A stretch of 64,000 bases of DNA from Dolosicoccus paucivorans (GTDB taxonomy: Bacteria > Bacillota > Bacilli > Lactobacillales > Aerococcaceae). Position 1 is the first letter of the stretch. Every line of letters starts with the position of its first letter. Shown one piece after another: positions 34,109 through 44,910 of the stretch. The translations under genes were made by a program, and so were the position numbers. The DNA lies in assembly GCF_900100125.1 (NCBI RefSeq), contig NZ_FNEL01000003.1, positions 1 through 64,000 on the forward strand, given 5' to 3'. Below the pieces are notes generated by a model that made no database searches, had not been told where the DNA came from, and was given only the letters and a program-made list of their open reading frames with translations.

Positions 34109-36172
34109 TTATTCCTCCTCCTTTACAATCGTTGTATAATCATCCGCATCAAATAAACGGGTTTCTTCCGTATTAGTAGCAGTCGCTTTTAATTCTTCTT
34201 GGGCAATTGATGAAACGTGATTTGATTCTTCTAATAAAGAGTCTTCTTCATCCATTGTAAATTGAACGTTTTCTTCGATCCATTTACGACGCGGGGCTAC
34301 TTTATTCCCCATTAAAGTCGTAACACGACGTTCAATTACGGCTGCATCGTCCAAGGTGACGCGAATAAGTAAACGAGATTGGGGATCCATCGTTGTTTGC
34401 CATAATTGGTCCGCATTCATCTCCCCTAAACCTTTATAGCGTTGAAGTACGTATCCTGAGCCCATTTTAGCAGTTATTTCAGCTAATTCTTCATCGGTCC
34501 AAGCGTATTCTACTTGTTCTTTTTTACCTCGTCCTTTTGAAACTTTATATAAAGGAGGCATCGCTAAATATACTTTACCTGCTTCAAGTAAGGGTTTCAT
34601 ATAACGATAGAAAAAGGTTAAAAGTAAGACTTGAATATGAGCTCCATCCGTATCCGCGTCGGTCATAATAATAACTTTATCGTAGTTGACCGCATCTAAA
34701 TCAAATTCTGGTCCAACACCTCCACCGATCGCGTAGATCATTGTATTGATCTCTTCATTTTTCATAATTTCAGTAATAGAGGCTCGCTGAGTATTGATCA
34801 CTTTTCCTCGCAGAGGTAAAATCGCTTGATATTTTCGGTCGCGACCTAATTTAGCTGATCCTCCTGCAGAGTCCCCCTCCACTAAGTAGAGTTCATTTTT
34901 AGAAGTGTCTTTTGACTGAGCTCGGGTTAGTTTACCGGAAATTAAACGCTCTTGTTGGCTACGCTTAGCGCCACTTCTAGCAACATCTCTTGCTTTTCTG
35001 GCAGCTTCTCTTGTTTCACGCGCTTTAATGGCTTTTCTTAAGATCATTTGACTAAAAGAGCCATTTTCATTTAAATAAGCGAACAAATTCTCATTAATGA
35101 ATTTATCCACTAAGCCACGAGCTTTAGGAGTTCCTAGACGTTCTTTCGTTTGGCCTTCAAATTGTAAGTAAGACTCTGGAATGTGAAGAGATAAGACAGC
35201 AGTTAATCCTTCTCGTACGTCTGAGCCTTCTAAGTTTTTATCTTTTTCTTTTAAAAGACCCACTTGTCTTGCGTATTCGTTAAATGCTTTTGTCATTCCG
35301 GTCTTCATGCCTGTTTCGTGAGTCCCGCCTGAACTAGTTCGAACATTATTGGCAAAAGATAAAATAGTTTCTGAGTAGCCATCATTATATTGCATCGCAA
35401 AATCAATTTCAAAACCATCTACTGTACCGGTAAAGCTTGCGATATCGCCTAAAGTATCTTTTTCTTCATTTAAATATTTAATAAAGTCAATAAGACCTTC
35501 TTCAAATAAAAAAGTTTCATCATACTCAGTGCGATCATCAATTAATTGAATACTTAACCCTTTTAAAAGAAAGGCTGATTCTCTTAAGCGTTCTGAAATG
35601 ACACTTGTATCGATTTGTGCTTGACCAAAAATTTCTGGGTCCGGCATAAAATGAACACTAGTTCCGTGATCAGTCTTATTAGGTGCTTTTGTTTTCTTTA
35701 AGTCACCTACGGGGTGTCCACCTTTTTCAAACTGCATTGAGTAATAATAACCCTCTCGCTGGACGCGAACTGTTAACCAAGAAGATAAAGCGTTAACAAC
35801 ACTGGCTCCTACTCCGTGAAGTCCTCCGGCTGATTTATAGCCTCCTTGTCCAAACTTTCCGCCTGCGTGTAGCACCGTGAAAATAACTTGAATGGTCGAG
35901 ACGCCACTTTCGTGTTGTCCTGTAGGCATCCCCCGGCCGTTATCGCTAATTTCAACGCTACCGTCTTTATATATATGGACTTTAATTTTATCAGCAAAGT
36001 CTGATAACGCTTCGTCCACCGCGTTATCGACAATTTCATAAATTAAATGATGCAATCCTTTTTGATCCGTTGAACCAATATACATCCCCGGACGTTTGCG
36101 AACGGCTTCTAAGCCTTCTAAAATTTGAATTGCTTGATCGTCATATTGAATCGTTGCTTTTTTTGCAACCAT
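34109..36172 (-). CDS. parE: DNA topoisomerase IV subunit B
   Basis: 687 residues. GHKL ATPase motifs are present ([35 protein letters not shown]), and the TOPRIM domain has [17 protein letters not shown] with the metal motif DADTDGAHI. It is a little longer at the C terminus than many ParE proteins because of an acidic tail. It is co-transcribed with parC. Upstream is a close-to-consensus promoter and an unusual promoter-terminator unit. Confidence 0.95.
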   Translation of the reverse strand: MVAKKATIQYDDQAIQILEGLEAVRKRPGMYIGSTDQKGLHHLIYEIVDNAVDEALSDFADKIKVHIYKDGSVEISDNGRGMPTGQHESGVSTIQVIFTVLHAGGKFGQGGYKSAGGLHGVGASVVNALSSWLTVRVQREGYYYSMQFEKGGHPVGDLKKTKAPNKTDHGTSVHFMPDPEIFGQAQIDTSVISERLRESAFLLKGLSIQLIDDRTEYDETFLFEEGLIDFIKYLNEEKDTLGDIASFTGTVDGFEIDFAMQYNDGYSETILSFANNVRTSSGGTHETGMKTGMTKAFNEYARQVGLLKEKDKNLEGSDVREGLTAVLSLHIPESYLQFEGQTKERLGTPKARGLVDKFINENLFAYLNENGSFSQMILRKAIKARETREAARKARDVARSGAKRSQQERLISGKLTRAQSKDTSKNELYLVEGDSAGGSAKLGRDRKYQAILPLRGKVINTQRASITEIMKNEEINTMIYAIGGGVGPEFDLDAVNYDKVIIMTDADTDGAHIQVLLLTFFYRYMKPLLEAGKVYLAMPPLYKVSKGRGKKEQVEYAWTDEELAEITAKMGSGYVLQRYKGLGEMNADQLWQTTMDPQSRLLIRVTLDDAAVIERRVTTLMGNKVAPRRKWIEENVQFTMDEEDSLLEESNHVSSIAQEELKATATNTEETRLFDADDYTTIVKEEE

Positions 36173-36196
36173 ATCCTCACCTCGATAATAAATTAA

Positions 36197-36225
36197 CGAT
36201 TTTATATTATGTTATATTTATTGAT
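36197..36225 (-). promoter_or_regulatory. Proximal promoter of parEC
   Basis: Minus strand TTGACC, a 17-base spacer and TAATAT, about 25 bases before the parE start. Positions are by reading and may be off by one or two bases. Confidence 0.65.
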
Positions 36226-36273
36226 AGGTCAATCATTTTTAAAAATATACGAATAAATGTTCGCCTATCTTCG

Positions 36274-36352
36274 CAAAAAAATAGGACAACCGATTTGGTC
36301 ATCCTTTCGCTCTTCTTTCTCCATTATAACTTAAGAAGAATCTTTTTGTAAA
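36274..36352 (-). promoter_or_regulatory. Distal promoter followed closely by a terminator, upstream of parE
   Basis: Minus strand TTTACA (36347-36352), an 18-base spacer and TATAAT (36323-36328). Only about 10-20 bases past the expected start point a hairpin AGGATGACC with GGTTGTCCT (two G-U pairs) is followed by seven T's (36274-36281). Transcripts from this promoter should end after roughly 40 bases unless antiterminated, so this may be an attenuator feeding parEC. Confidence 0.45.
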
Positions 36353-36440
36353 GAAACTAAGAAAATTAGTGAATCAAATAAGTATTTTATATTTTAGTGA
36401 ATTGAGGTAAAATATAAAGGACTACCGTTAAGGAGGAACA

Positions 36441-37052
36441 TTGATTTTGGCATTTATATACATATTAATAGGTTATTTAAGTGGATCAATCCCTACGGGG
36501 GTTTGGTACTCTAAAATCCAACATAACATTGATGTAAGGCAATTAGGTAGCCACAATAGTGGAACGACGAATGTGGGCCGAAACTTTGGAGCAAAAGCAG
36601 CTATTATTGTCGCAGCAGTGGATGTATTAAAAGGTTGGATTCCTGTTCTAGTGGCTCGCCTACTACTTTCACCCAATAATCCGATTGTTATTGGCGTAGC
36701 GATAGCTACAGTGATTGGTCATGCTTATCCTTTATTTGCAGAATTTAGAGGAGGAAAAGTTGTCGCCACATCGATCGGTGCTTTATTAGGCTTTCACTTT
36801 TTCTATGGTTTAACGTCGGCTATTTTGTTATTAATTTGTTTATTTTTAACAAGCACTGTCAGTTTATCAGCTATGTTGAGTTACACTTTAACTTGTTTCA
36901 TCATGTTACTGACATCTAATAATGTAACGGCTAGCGTAGGATTTTTATTGATTGCTTTATTTATGATTTACCGACACCGAGATAATATTAAACGTCTCGT
37001 TAACAAAACAGAGCGTCGTATTAATTTTGGTTTAAATTCTCCTCAAAAATAA
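36441..37052 (+). CDS. plsY: Glycerol-3-phosphate acyltransferase PlsY
   Basis: 203 residues and about five membrane helices. Conserved motifs are present: GSIPTGVW, SHNSGTTNVGRNFG (catalytic) and GHAYPLFAEFRGGKVVATSIGALLG. PlsY transfers the acyl group from acyl-phosphate to glycerol-3-phosphate, the first step of phospholipid synthesis. It begins with TTG (36441) after AAGGAGG; a second TTG six bases later is also possible. It is divergent from parEC, a common arrangement in Lactobacillales. Confidence 0.94.
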   Translation: MILAFIYILIGYLSGSIPTGVWYSKIQHNIDVRQLGSHNSGTTNVGRNFGAKAAIIVAAVDVLKGWIPVLVARLLLSPNNPIVIGVAIATVIGHAYPLFAEFRGGKVVATSIGALLGFHFFYGLTSAILLLICLFLTSTVSLSAMLSYTLTCFIMLLTSNNVTASVGFLLIALFMIYRHRDNIKRLVNKTERRINFGLNSPQK

Positions 37053-37057
37053 TAAAG

Positions 37058-37075
37058 CCCCTCCATTTAGGAGGG
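37058..37075. terminator. Terminator between plsY and the aldose epimerase gene
   Basis: CCCCTCC pairs with GGAGGGG around a 5-base loop; flanking A/T runs suit both directions. Confidence 0.75.
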
Positions 37076-37082
37076 GTCTTAT

Positions 37083-37988
37083 TTATTTCTTCGTAAAAGT
37101 CATTGTATAGTCGTGAGTAGCAATATTTCGCGGTGTTAGTCGCTCAATTCCGTATTTATTAATGAGTTGTTGATCGGTATCCACTACATCAGCAACTCCT
37201 GCCCACGGTTCTAAACAAATGAAACCCGCCGGTTGATCAAAAGGAGTCCACACTCCAAAAAACGGCATACGGCTCCAATTCATACGAATTTCAACATTTT
37301 CACAATAATCTTTTAAAATCGCTGTCGTTTCTTCACCTGTTAAAAAGACCCAAGCATCATCTCGAAAGTCTTTACGCGTTAGAAGACGTAAATCGCACGG
37401 CACATATCGTTCGTCTTGACGATTGAGTAATCCTTCTTTTGTTAATGGGTATTTTAAATAGGGCCCACTTGGTTCAAATACAATCGCTGCTTCTTTAAAG
37501 TCGCCTTTTTCGTCAGTCGTGACATTAAAAGCTGGGTGCCCACCTACACTATAATAAATCGTTTCATCATTTGAAGGATTGAGTAATTCATAAGTTACAG
37601 TCACTTGATTTTCATATAGTACATAAGAGATTTGAAAACTAAACTCGAAAGGATAAGAAGATAATGTATCAACAGTGCCTTCTTGTCCGTCACCATCTTT
37701 AACATAAAAGGTGGCTGAATTATCTGTAACTGTTTGAACTTCAAAATTCAAGTCTCGAGCAAACCCATGTCGAGATAATTGATATGCTGTTTCTTTATAA
37801 TAATAAGTATTATCTTTTAACGTTCCAACTATTGGAAAAAGAACAGGAGCTGTGCGATTCCAGTAGTTATTTTCTTGTTGCCACATAAATTCATAACCTG
37901 TCTTATTATCAATGACGGAACGAATTTCTGCGCCTTTTGGGTCAATTTGAACGGTTAAATAATCATTGGCTAAAGTAATCACTGGCAA
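37083..37988 (-). CDS. Aldose 1-epimerase family protein (LacX-like)
   Basis: 301 residues. The galactose-mutarotase fold is evident from ITLANDYLTVQIDPKGAEIRSV, LFPIVGTLKDNTYYYKE, the His in YSVGGHPAFNV and FGVWTPFDQPAGFICLEPWAGV. Family members interconvert sugar anomers or act on hexose-6-phosphates. The start is 18 bases beyond the hslU stop, so it probably rides on that operon although its function is unrelated. Confidence 0.88.
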   Translation of the reverse strand: MPVITLANDYLTVQIDPKGAEIRSVIDNKTGYEFMWQQENNYWNRTAPVLFPIVGTLKDNTYYYKETAYQLSRHGFARDLNFEVQTVTDNSATFYVKDGDGQEGTVDTLSSYPFEFSFQISYVLYENQVTVTYELLNPSNDETIYYSVGGHPAFNVTTDEKGDFKEAAIVFEPSGPYLKYPLTKEGLLNRQDERYVPCDLRLLTRKDFRDDAWVFLTGEETTAILKDYCENVEIRMNWSRMPFFGVWTPFDQPAGFICLEPWAGVADVVDTDQQLINKYGIERLTPRNIATHDYTMTFTKK

Positions 37989-38006
37989 ACCCCTTTCATT
38001 TTCTTA

Positions 38007-39425
38007 TTATAAAATATATTGACTTAAATCGCGGTTTTCAACAATCTTTTCTAAACGTTGTTCCACGTATTGTTTAGTAATTTCGATGTCAGTATAAGGC
38101 ATCGCATCGGCTTCGAATAATAATTCTTCTAAGACTGTTTCTAAAATAGTATGCAAACGACGCGCGCCAATATTATCTGTCGTCTCATTTAACAAAACAG
38201 CGTATTCTGCCATACGATCAATCGCTTCATCAGTAAATGTTACATGAACCTCTTCTGTAGCCAATAGAGCTTGATATTGTTTAATTAAAGCATTCTTTGG
38301 TTCACTTAAAATACGTTGGAAATCTTCTTTCGTTAAATCGTTTAAGTTAACACGGATTGGAAAACGTCCTTGTAGTTCAGGAATTAAGTCACTTGGTTTT
38401 GACATATGAAAAGCGCCACTTCCAATAAAAAGAATATAATCGGTGTTAATAATACCGTACTTAGTTTGAACTTGGCTTCCTTCAACAATTGGCAAAATAT
38501 CTCGTTGAACACCTTGACGGCTTACTTCCCCGGATTGTTGGCCTTTAGTGGCAATCTTATCAATCTCATCAATAAAAATGATACCACTTTCTTCGGCTAA
38601 TTTAAGTCCTTGTTGATTTATATCATCTTGATTAATTAGCTTGTCAGCTTCTTCTTCTATTAATAGTTTAAGTGCTTCTTTTACTATTAAGGTTCGTTTG
38701 ATTTTCTTTTTAGGGCGTAAAGCGTCTAGGCTTTCTTGCATCTCCATCATCTGTTCCATGGCTGGATTAACGCTACTTAATTGTATTTTCTTTTCTTCTA
38801 ATTCAATCGTCACTTCCATTTCATCCAAGTCACCTTGGCGAATTTGTTGGGCAATTTGACGACGTGAACGGGCTACTTCTTCAGTCACTACTTCTTCGTC
38901 TTGACCTAGATCCGGTTGCCCCATCATTTTCGTTAAATATTCTGATAAATTCGAAAGATCCATTCTTCCTTGAGGTACATCTGAGAAAGGAGAGTCTTTT
39001 TCGATCTTTTCACCTGGTTTTAGTGTTTTCGCTAAACGTTTAATGGCTTTTTCTTTGGCTTCTTCATGAACTTCTTCGTGTTTAGTCTTTTTAATGAGGC
39101 GAATGCTGTTTTCAACTAAGTCTCGAACCATTGACTCTACGTCTCGTCCTACATAGCCTACTTCAGTATACTTAGTCGCCTCTACTTTAATAAAAGGAGC
39201 ATTAGCTAAATCGGCTAATCGTCTAGCGATTTCCGTCTTACCTACTCCTGTGGGGCCAATCATAAGTAAATTTTTAGGTTTTACTTCATGTTTTATTTCA
39301 TCTTCTAAGCGCAGACGTCTTAGGCGGTTTCTTAATGCGACCGCTACGGCACGCTTAGCTTCATTTTGACCAATAATGTATTGATCTAAACGTTCAACAA
39401 CTTCTTTGGCTGTTAAATGTTTCAT
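38007..39425 (-). CDS. hslU: ATP-dependent protease ATPase subunit HslU (ClpY/CodX)
   Basis: 472 residues. Walker A is [11 protein letters not shown], Walker B is GIIFIDEID, and the pore-type [14 protein letters not shown] and C-terminal arginine finger region ([22 protein letters not shown]) match HslU. An acidic intermediate domain covers about residues 110-240. HslU unfolds substrates and feeds them to HslV, whose gene lies 16 bases upstream. Confidence 0.96.
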   Translation of the reverse strand: MKHLTAKEVVERLDQYIIGQNEAKRAVAVALRNRLRRLRLEDEIKHEVKPKNLLMIGPTGVGKTEIARRLADLANAPFIKVEATKYTEVGYVGRDVESMVRDLVENSIRLIKKTKHEEVHEEAKEKAIKRLAKTLKPGEKIEKDSPFSDVPQGRMDLSNLSEYLTKMMGQPDLGQDEEVVTEEVARSRRQIAQQIRQGDLDEMEVTIELEEKKIQLSSVNPAMEQMMEMQESLDALRPKKKIKRTLIVKEALKLLIEEEADKLINQDDINQQGLKLAEESGIIFIDEIDKIATKGQQSGEVSRQGVQRDILPIVEGSQVQTKYGIINTDYILFIGSGAFHMSKPSDLIPELQGRFPIRVNLNDLTKEDFQRILSEPKNALIKQYQALLATEEVHVTFTDEAIDRMAEYAVLLNETTDNIGARRLHTILETVLEELLFEADAMPYTDIEITKQYVEQRLEKIVENRDLSQYIL

Positions 39426-39441
39426 TCATTCGTCCACCTTT

Positions 39442-39972
39442 CTAGTGATTGAATTCCTCAACGATGATCGAATCGTTTGTATAAACATCAATTTCGCTAG
39501 CAATCTTTAATGATTGTTCAGCAATCTCAGCAGCTGTTAAATCACTAGCTGAACGCTTAAGCGCTCTAGCCGCCGCTAAGGCAAAATTACCTCCCGAGCC
39601 GATAGTTAAAATACCATCATCTGGTTCAATGACTTCTCCAGTTCCGCTAACTAGCAACAATTGTTCATCATTCATTACAATAAGTAAGGCTTCTAGTTTT
39701 TGTAGGGTGCGGTCTGTCCGCCATTGTTTAGCCACTTCAACGGCAGCTCGAACTAGCTGGCCTTGGTGAGCTTTTAATTTATCTTCAAACATTTCTGATA
39801 AAGTGATCGCATCGGCCACGCCACCAGCAAATCCTACAATCACTTCATTATTATAAATACGTCTTAATTTGCGGGCTGAACCTTTCATAATCGTCGATTC
39901 ACCCATCGTAATTTGTCCGTCTCCTGCCATCGCAAGTTGTTGGTCTTTTTTGACTGCACAAATTGTTGTCAT
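39442..39972 (-). CDS. hslV: ATP-dependent protease peptidase subunit HslV (ClpQ/CodW)
   Basis: 176 residues from ATG 39972, giving [20 protein letters not shown], so Thr2 can be the exposed N-terminal nucleophile as in E. coli HslV. The longer frame (to 40089) overlaps xerC and would bury that residue. [14 protein letters not shown] and the C-terminal [11 protein letters not shown] are typical. It forms a double-hexamer chamber that works with HslU. AAGGAC precedes the start. Confidence 0.95.
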   Translation of the reverse strand: MTTICAVKKDQQLAMAGDGQITMGESTIMKGSARKLRRIYNNEVIVGFAGGVADAITLSEMFEDKLKAHQGQLVRAAVEVAKQWRTDRTLQKLEALLIVMNDEQLLLVSGTGEVIEPDDGILTIGSGGNFALAAARALKRSASDLTAAEIAEQSLKIASEIDVYTNDSIIVEEFNH

Positions 39973-39991
39973 AAATGTGTTCGTCCTTTCC

Positions 39992-40888
39992 TTATTCCTT
40001 CCGCGCTCGTGGGTGGAAGGCAAGATAGTTTTGTCGAAGATGTTCTTTCGACAAATGGGTATAAATTTGAGTTGAGCTGAGATTTTCATGTCCTAACATT
40101 TCTTGAACTGAACGTAAATCAGCTCCATTATTAATAAGATGTGTCGCAAACGTATGCCTAAATTTATGAGGATAGATTGCCATATTCAGTCCTTTTTTTC
40201 GTGAAAGGCGTGTAAAATAATATCTAACATAATCGGGAATCATCGGCAACCCTTTTTTAGTTAAAAAAACATAATTAGAGTTTTTAGTATTAATTTGCGG
40301 ACGTTCTTCGTCAATATAGCACATCAATGAATCAAAAGCACGTCTTGAGATTGGCACCACTCGTTCTTTATTTCCTTTCCCAATTACGCGAAGTAAATGG
40401 GATGTTTGATTGATCTGATCAAGTGTTAAATCACACAACTCACTCACACGAATGCCTGTGGCATAGAGTACTTCTATAATCGCTAAATGCTTTAAGCGCT
40501 CTTCATCTTTTGGATCATTCGCTGCATGTAAAATTTGAATCACTTCATCTTCATAAAAATATTCAGGTAAGCTTTCCTTTTTTACTTGATACTCTACTAA
40601 CTGCATAGGATTAGCATCAACCCATCCTTTATGTAGAGAAAAATTAAAAAAGGAACGTAAAGTAGATAACTTTCTAGCAACGGTCGTTCTAGATAAACCT
40701 TTGTTGCTTAAAAAAGCAACATAATAGCGCATGTCTTGATAAGTTAATGACTTTATATCGCTATCGCCTGTTTCTTTTAAAAAGCAATAAAACTCATTAA
40801 GATCTCGTTCATAAGCAGTGATGGTACGCTCGGAGTAGCGACGCACTGTACGAATATATTGAATAAATTGATCAATCAATACCTTCAT
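39992..40888 (-). CDS. xerC: Tyrosine recombinase XerC (CodV)
   Basis: 298 residues. The N-terminal SAM-like core-binding domain includes [20 protein letters not shown]. The catalytic residues lie in [12 protein letters not shown] (Arg), [12 protein letters not shown] (Lys), [12 protein letters not shown] (His-x-x-Arg), [16 protein letters not shown] (His and Tyr). XerC resolves chromosome dimers at dif. Placement before hslV-hslU matches the codVWX order of Bacillus subtilis. Confidence 0.95.
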   Translation of the reverse strand: MKVLIDQFIQYIRTVRRYSERTITAYERDLNEFYCFLKETGDSDIKSLTYQDMRYYVAFLSNKGLSRTTVARKLSTLRSFFNFSLHKGWVDANPMQLVEYQVKKESLPEYFYEDEVIQILHAANDPKDEERLKHLAIIEVLYATGIRVSELCDLTLDQINQTSHLLRVIGKGNKERVVPISRRAFDSLMCYIDEERPQINTKNSNYVFLTKKGLPMIPDYVRYYFTRLSRKKGLNMAIYPHKFRHTFATHLINNGADLRSVQEMLGHENLSSTQIYTHLSKEHLRQNYLAFHPRARKE

Positions 40889-40982
40889 AATGTACCCCTT
40901 TGTGATCTAGTCTTTCATTCTATTGTACAATTTTTTATCTGATTTTAACACTTTTATCTATTGGAGAAAATATTAACGACAA

Positions 40983-41014
40983 AGAAAACGACTAGCTAGC
41001 GCTACTCGTTTTCT
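40983..41014 (-). terminator. Weak terminator downstream of topA
   Basis: AGAAAACGA pairs with TCGTTTTCT with an inner CTAGCTAG region, followed by TTTG on the minus strand. It probably allows some read-through into xerC. Confidence 0.5.
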
Positions 41015-41020
41015 AAAAAA

Positions 41021-43072
41021 TTATTCTTCTTCCTTGTAATCACAGTTAGAACACAGAACGGTTTTACCTTTTCTAGTGACTTTTTCTTCTAAGTAATGAT
41101 TACATACAGGACAGTTTCTGGAAAGAGGTTTGTTCCAGGAGACAAATTCACATTTAGGGTAACGGTCACAGCCGTAGAAAATGCGATTCTTTTTCGATTT
41201 ACGTTCGACTACTTCACCCTTTTGACAGGTTGGACACTTGACGCCAATTTTTTTAACGATTGCTTCAGTATGACGACAATCAGGGAAGTTGCTACAAGCG
41301 TAAAACTTACCGTAGCGGCCAATTTTAATGACCATTTCCCCTCCATCCACAGGACATTTAAACCCAGCCGGTTCGTCTTTTATTTCGATTTCGGCCATTT
41401 CTTTTTCAGCTTTCGTTAACTCTTTTTCGAAGGGTTGGTAAAATTCATCGAGTACTTTAATCCAAGCTTGTTTTCCTTCTTCGATTTCATCTAACTTTTG
41501 CTCCATTTCGGCTGTAAATTCTGAGTTTACAATATCAGGGAAGAATTCGATCATAACGTCGTTAACGATTTCACCTAGTTCAGTTGGCTCAAAACGTCTC
41601 GCTACTTGTTTAATATAGTAACGTTTACGTAATGTCTCCACTGTTGGAGAGTAGGTAGATGGTCGTCCGATGCCTTTTTCTTCTAACGCTTTAACTAGAC
41701 TCGCTTCATTATAACGAGCTGGTGGTTGAGTAAAGTGTTGAGTAGGTTCAATTTTATCTACTTTAACTGTATCCCCCGAAGCTAATGCAGGTAAATAATT
41801 GTTTTTATTTTGGTTAGATGGGTAAACTTTTAAGTATCCTTCAAACTTAATTCGCGATCCAGTGGCTCTAAATTGAACATTGTTTTGTTCAATATCCGCA
41901 CGAATCGTATCAAATACCGCCGGAGACATTTGGCTTGCCATAAAACGTCCCCAAATTAATGAATATAGACGCAGTTGATCTTTAGACAATGCATCTTCAA
42001 CATCAGATGGAGTTAAGTTAGGATTTGTTGGACGAATCGCTTCGTGGGCGTCTTGAGCACCTTGTTTACTTGTAAAACTTCCTTTTCCTAAATACTCTTT
42101 ACCGTAAGTTTTAGTAATAAATTCACTCGCTGCTTTACGGGCAATCGGAGAGATGCGGGTAGAGTCTGTACGCATATAAGTAATTAAACCTTCCGTTTGA
42201 CGGCCTACTTTAACCCCTTCATACAATTGTTGGGCGACCATCATCGTCTTACTCGTTCTAAAGTTCAAACGACTAGAGGCTTCTTGTTGCATCGTACTGG
42301 TTGTAAATGGAGCATTAGGACGACGACGGCGTTCTTTTTCTTCAATATTTGCAACAGTAAAGTCCGCTTTTGTATCTAGACGTTCCATCACTTTTTTAAC
42401 ATCTTCTTCGTCATTTAGCTCTTGCTTTTTGCCGTCTACGCCGTAAAAGTCTGCTTCAAAGGTATCTTTTCCTTTTTTGAAAATAGTTGGAATTTTCCAA
42501 TACTCTTCGGGTTTAAAGTTTTTAATTTCATTTTCCCGGTCAATAATCATCTTTAACGTGGTTGATTGAACACGTCCAGCGCTGAGACCTTTTTTAATCT
42601 TCTTCCATAATAATGGCGAGATAGAATACCCTACCACGCGGTCTAAAATACGGCGTGCTTGTTGGGCATCAATAAGATCTTTATCTAATTGTCTTGGTTC
42701 TTTAAACGCTTCTTTCACCGCATCTTTAGTAATTTCGTTAAAAACCACACGGTTAGACGCTTCGGGGTCTAATTTTAATAAATGACTTAAATGCCAAGCA
42801 ATTGCTTCTCCTTCGCGATCCGGGTCGGCAGCTAAATAGACTTTTTCAGCTTTTTTGGCGAGTTGTCTTAACTCTTTAACTGTCGGTCCTTTTCCTCTAA
42901 TGGTAATGTAATCCGGTTCAAAATTATTATCTACATCAACGCCCATACGGCTTTTAGGTAAGTCTCTTAAATGTCCTTTACTGGCGACTACTTTATAATT
43001 ACGACCTAAGTAACGGTCAATGGTTTTAGCTTTAGTAGGCGACTCGACAATGACAAGATATTTATAAGCCAT
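41021..43072 (-). CDS. topA: DNA topoisomerase I
   Basis: 683 residues. The TOPRIM start ([19 protein letters not shown]) with [15 protein letters not shown], the active-site Tyr in [14 protein letters not shown], and three C-terminal C4 zinc fingers (CPVDGG...CSNFPDC, CPTCQ...CDRYPKC, CPVC...CSNC) are all present. It relaxes negative supercoils. ATG 43072 is preferred: it gives the standard [11 protein letters not shown] start with a GGAG upstream. Confidence 0.95.
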   Translation of the reverse strand: MAYKYLVIVESPTKAKTIDRYLGRNYKVVASKGHLRDLPKSRMGVDVDNNFEPDYITIRGKGPTVKELRQLAKKAEKVYLAADPDREGEAIAWHLSHLLKLDPEASNRVVFNEITKDAVKEAFKEPRQLDKDLIDAQQARRILDRVVGYSISPLLWKKIKKGLSAGRVQSTTLKMIIDRENEIKNFKPEEYWKIPTIFKKGKDTFEADFYGVDGKKQELNDEEDVKKVMERLDTKADFTVANIEEKERRRRPNAPFTTSTMQQEASSRLNFRTSKTMMVAQQLYEGVKVGRQTEGLITYMRTDSTRISPIARKAASEFITKTYGKEYLGKGSFTSKQGAQDAHEAIRPTNPNLTPSDVEDALSKDQLRLYSLIWGRFMASQMSPAVFDTIRADIEQNNVQFRATGSRIKFEGYLKVYPSNQNKNNYLPALASGDTVKVDKIEPTQHFTQPPARYNEASLVKALEEKGIGRPSTYSPTVETLRKRYYIKQVARRFEPTELGEIVNDVMIEFFPDIVNSEFTAEMEQKLDEIEEGKQAWIKVLDEFYQPFEKELTKAEKEMAEIEIKDEPAGFKCPVDGGEMVIKIGRYGKFYACSNFPDCRHTEAIVKKIGVKCPTCQKGEVVERKSKKNRIFYGCDRYPKCEFVSWNKPLSRNCPVCNHYLEEKVTRKGKTVLCSNCDYKEEE

Positions 43073-43185
43073 TGCTCCATCCACTCCTTTTATTGTTATC
43101 TATTGGTTATACTTGGAATTATTTCTAAAATCGTAACCAATCATATTAAAAAGAAGTTCCTGTGTCAAATTAATTTGATAATAAA

Positions 43186-44088
43186 CTAATTTTTCCATAG
43201 GTTTTGTAAAGCTGTCACTTCCGTGACTAGTTTGTCGATTTGAGTGATGGGCGTTGCTCCAGCTTTAATTAGTTCATTTGTTCCGCGAGCCATTGGATTA
43301 GTAATTTCCCCTGGCAAAACGAACAGTTCTTTATTAAATTGAAGCGCATAGTTAGCCGTAATTAAACTGCCACTTTTCTTTGCCGCTTCAATCACAACTA
43401 CAATAGGAGCTAATCCAGCTACTAGACGGTTTCTCATCACAAACTGATGTTTTCTAGCACAAATATGAGGTAAGTACTCGCTCAATGCTAAATGATACGT
43501 TTCAATACGCTTTTGAAGGGGTGCGTTATTTTTAGGATAACATTGATTAAGTCCGTTGGGTAAGATCGCAATGGTACTTTGATCTTTATATTGGCTAGCT
43601 GCTTCATGAGCAATCGTATCGACCCCGTTCGCTAAACCTGAAACAATAACATTTTGATGTTGAACTAACTGAGACGAAATTAAATGCGCCATTTTTTGTC
43701 CATAAGGACTTAACGTTCGACTTCCAATGACACTCACAAGTGGCTTATTTAATAATTCCTTATGTCCTTTATAAAACACAATTAAAGGAGGCTGGTGGAT
43801 GTAAAGCCATTGCCTGGGGTAATCGTGATCAACGATAGAAATACTTTGTTCCTCTAACGTATCTATTACATTTTTAAAGGATTGATAATTTAAAAAGTTA
43901 ACAGTTGTTTGAACTCTTAATAATTGTTGTACTTTCAAATCTTCGATGATCTCTTGGCACTCTTTTAGTTCCAAAGGTTGATTCATGAGTTCATGATCTT
44001 TTAAATACTTTAAATAACTCCAACTTTCACGATATGAAAATTGATGGAGGGCTAAAAATAATAATTGTTCTTTTGTTGTTAGTTTCAT
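43186..44088 (-). CDS. dprA: DNA-processing protein DprA
   Basis: 300 residues. The Rossmann-like DprA core shows VSVIGSRTLSPYGQKMAHLI, VSGLANGVDTIAHEAA, AILPNGLNQCYPKNN and RNRLVAGLAPIVVVIEAAKKSGSLITANYAL. DprA loads RecA on incoming single-stranded DNA during transformation. ATG 44088 follows GAGGTGATTGAA and is preferred to an upstream in-frame ATG at 44115. It sits between rnhB and topA, as in many Lactobacillales. Confidence 0.94.
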   Translation of the reverse strand: MKLTTKEQLLFLALHQFSYRESWSYLKYLKDHELMNQPLELKECQEIIEDLKVQQLLRVQTTVNFLNYQSFKNVIDTLEEQSISIVDHDYPRQWLYIHQPPLIVFYKGHKELLNKPLVSVIGSRTLSPYGQKMAHLISSQLVQHQNVIVSGLANGVDTIAHEAASQYKDQSTIAILPNGLNQCYPKNNAPLQKRIETYHLALSEYLPHICARKHQFVMRNRLVAGLAPIVVVIEAAKKSGSLITANYALQFNKELFVLPGEITNPMARGTNELIKAGATPITQIDKLVTEVTALQNLWKN

Positions 44089-44136
44089 TTCAATCACCTC
44101 TATATATAGATACACAAAAATGATTGAATTCCATTT

Positions 44137-44910
44137 TTATTTTTTAACTTTTTTTACTGGATCGAAACTATAACGGTGAATCGGGCATGGCCCCCACTCC
44201 TTAAGAGCCTCTAAATGCTCCTTAGTTCCATAACCCATATGACGATCAAAACCATATTGAGGGTATTTTTGATGGTACTCTCTCATTATTTGATCCCGGT
44301 ATTCTTTTGCCAAAATACTCGCAGCAGCAATACTAAGGGACTGCTGATCTCCTTTAACCAGTGACTTTTGAAACAAATCACTTTCAATCATCATCGCATC
44401 AATTAATAAGGCGTCCGGTTGAAGGGATAACTGTTCAACTGCTTGCTTCATCGCTAATCGAGTGGCTTGATAAATATTGAGTTCGTCAATGATCGGAGCG
44501 TCCACGACTGCTACAGCATAACTTAAAGCAACTTTTTTAATGAGGTCAACAAAGTGTTGTCGTTTTACTCTAGACAATTGCTTTGAATCGTTAACACCAA
44601 TAAGTAATTGAGGGTCAGTGGGTAAAATAACACTCGCTGCGACAACCGGACCGGCCAAAGGACCTCGCCCGACTTCATCAACACCAGCAACAAAAGGATG
44701 GGTTAGCCATAATTGACGTTCATAGCTTAATTTTTGATCGTATTCCTTTTTGTCTAAAGCTAATTGTTCTAATTGACGCTTCCGACTATTAATAGCTTGT
44801 TGAACGCCTTTTCGTGGATCATTTGAAATTGTTTCAATAAAAGGATCCGTTAAACTAGTAATCTCTTGAAGTTGATTTTTTATTTGTTGAACTGTCAGTT
44901 TATCCTTCAT
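44137..44910 (-). CDS. rnhB: Ribonuclease HII
   Basis: 257 residues. AGVDEVGRGPLAGPVVAASVIL supplies the catalytic Asp-Glu pair, with further acidic residues in NDSKQLS and LLIDAMMI, and the RNase HII motif GYGTKEHLEAL. It cuts RNA in RNA-DNA hybrids and single ribonucleotides. I chose ATG 44910, which aligns with the Bacillus protein start (LTVQQIKNQLQEI) and overlaps rbgA by 11 bases; longer frames begin at 44925 and 44937. Confidence 0.93.
   Translation of the reverse strand: MKDKLTVQQIKNQLQEITSLTDPFIETISNDPRKGVQQAINSRKRQLEQLALDKKEYDQKLSYERQLWLTHPFVAGVDEVGRGPLAGPVVAASVILPTDPQLLIGVNDSKQLSRVKRQHFVDLIKKVALSYAVAVVDAPIIDELNIYQATRLAMKQAVEQLSLQPDALLIDAMMIESDLFQKSLVKGDQQSLSIAAASILAKEYRDQIMREYHQKYPQYGFDRHMGYGTKEHLEALKEWGPCPIHRYSFDPVKKVKK

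Noticed and set aside
36205-36303. 31-codon minus-strand frame (ATG inside the hairpin upstream of parE) as a leader peptide
   Set aside because: AAAGG directly abuts the ATG with no spacing, and no regulatory codon cluster is seen.
39973-40089. Longer HslV reading frame into xerC
   Set aside because: It would bury the N-terminal nucleophilic Thr; ATG 39972 gives the standard MTT start.
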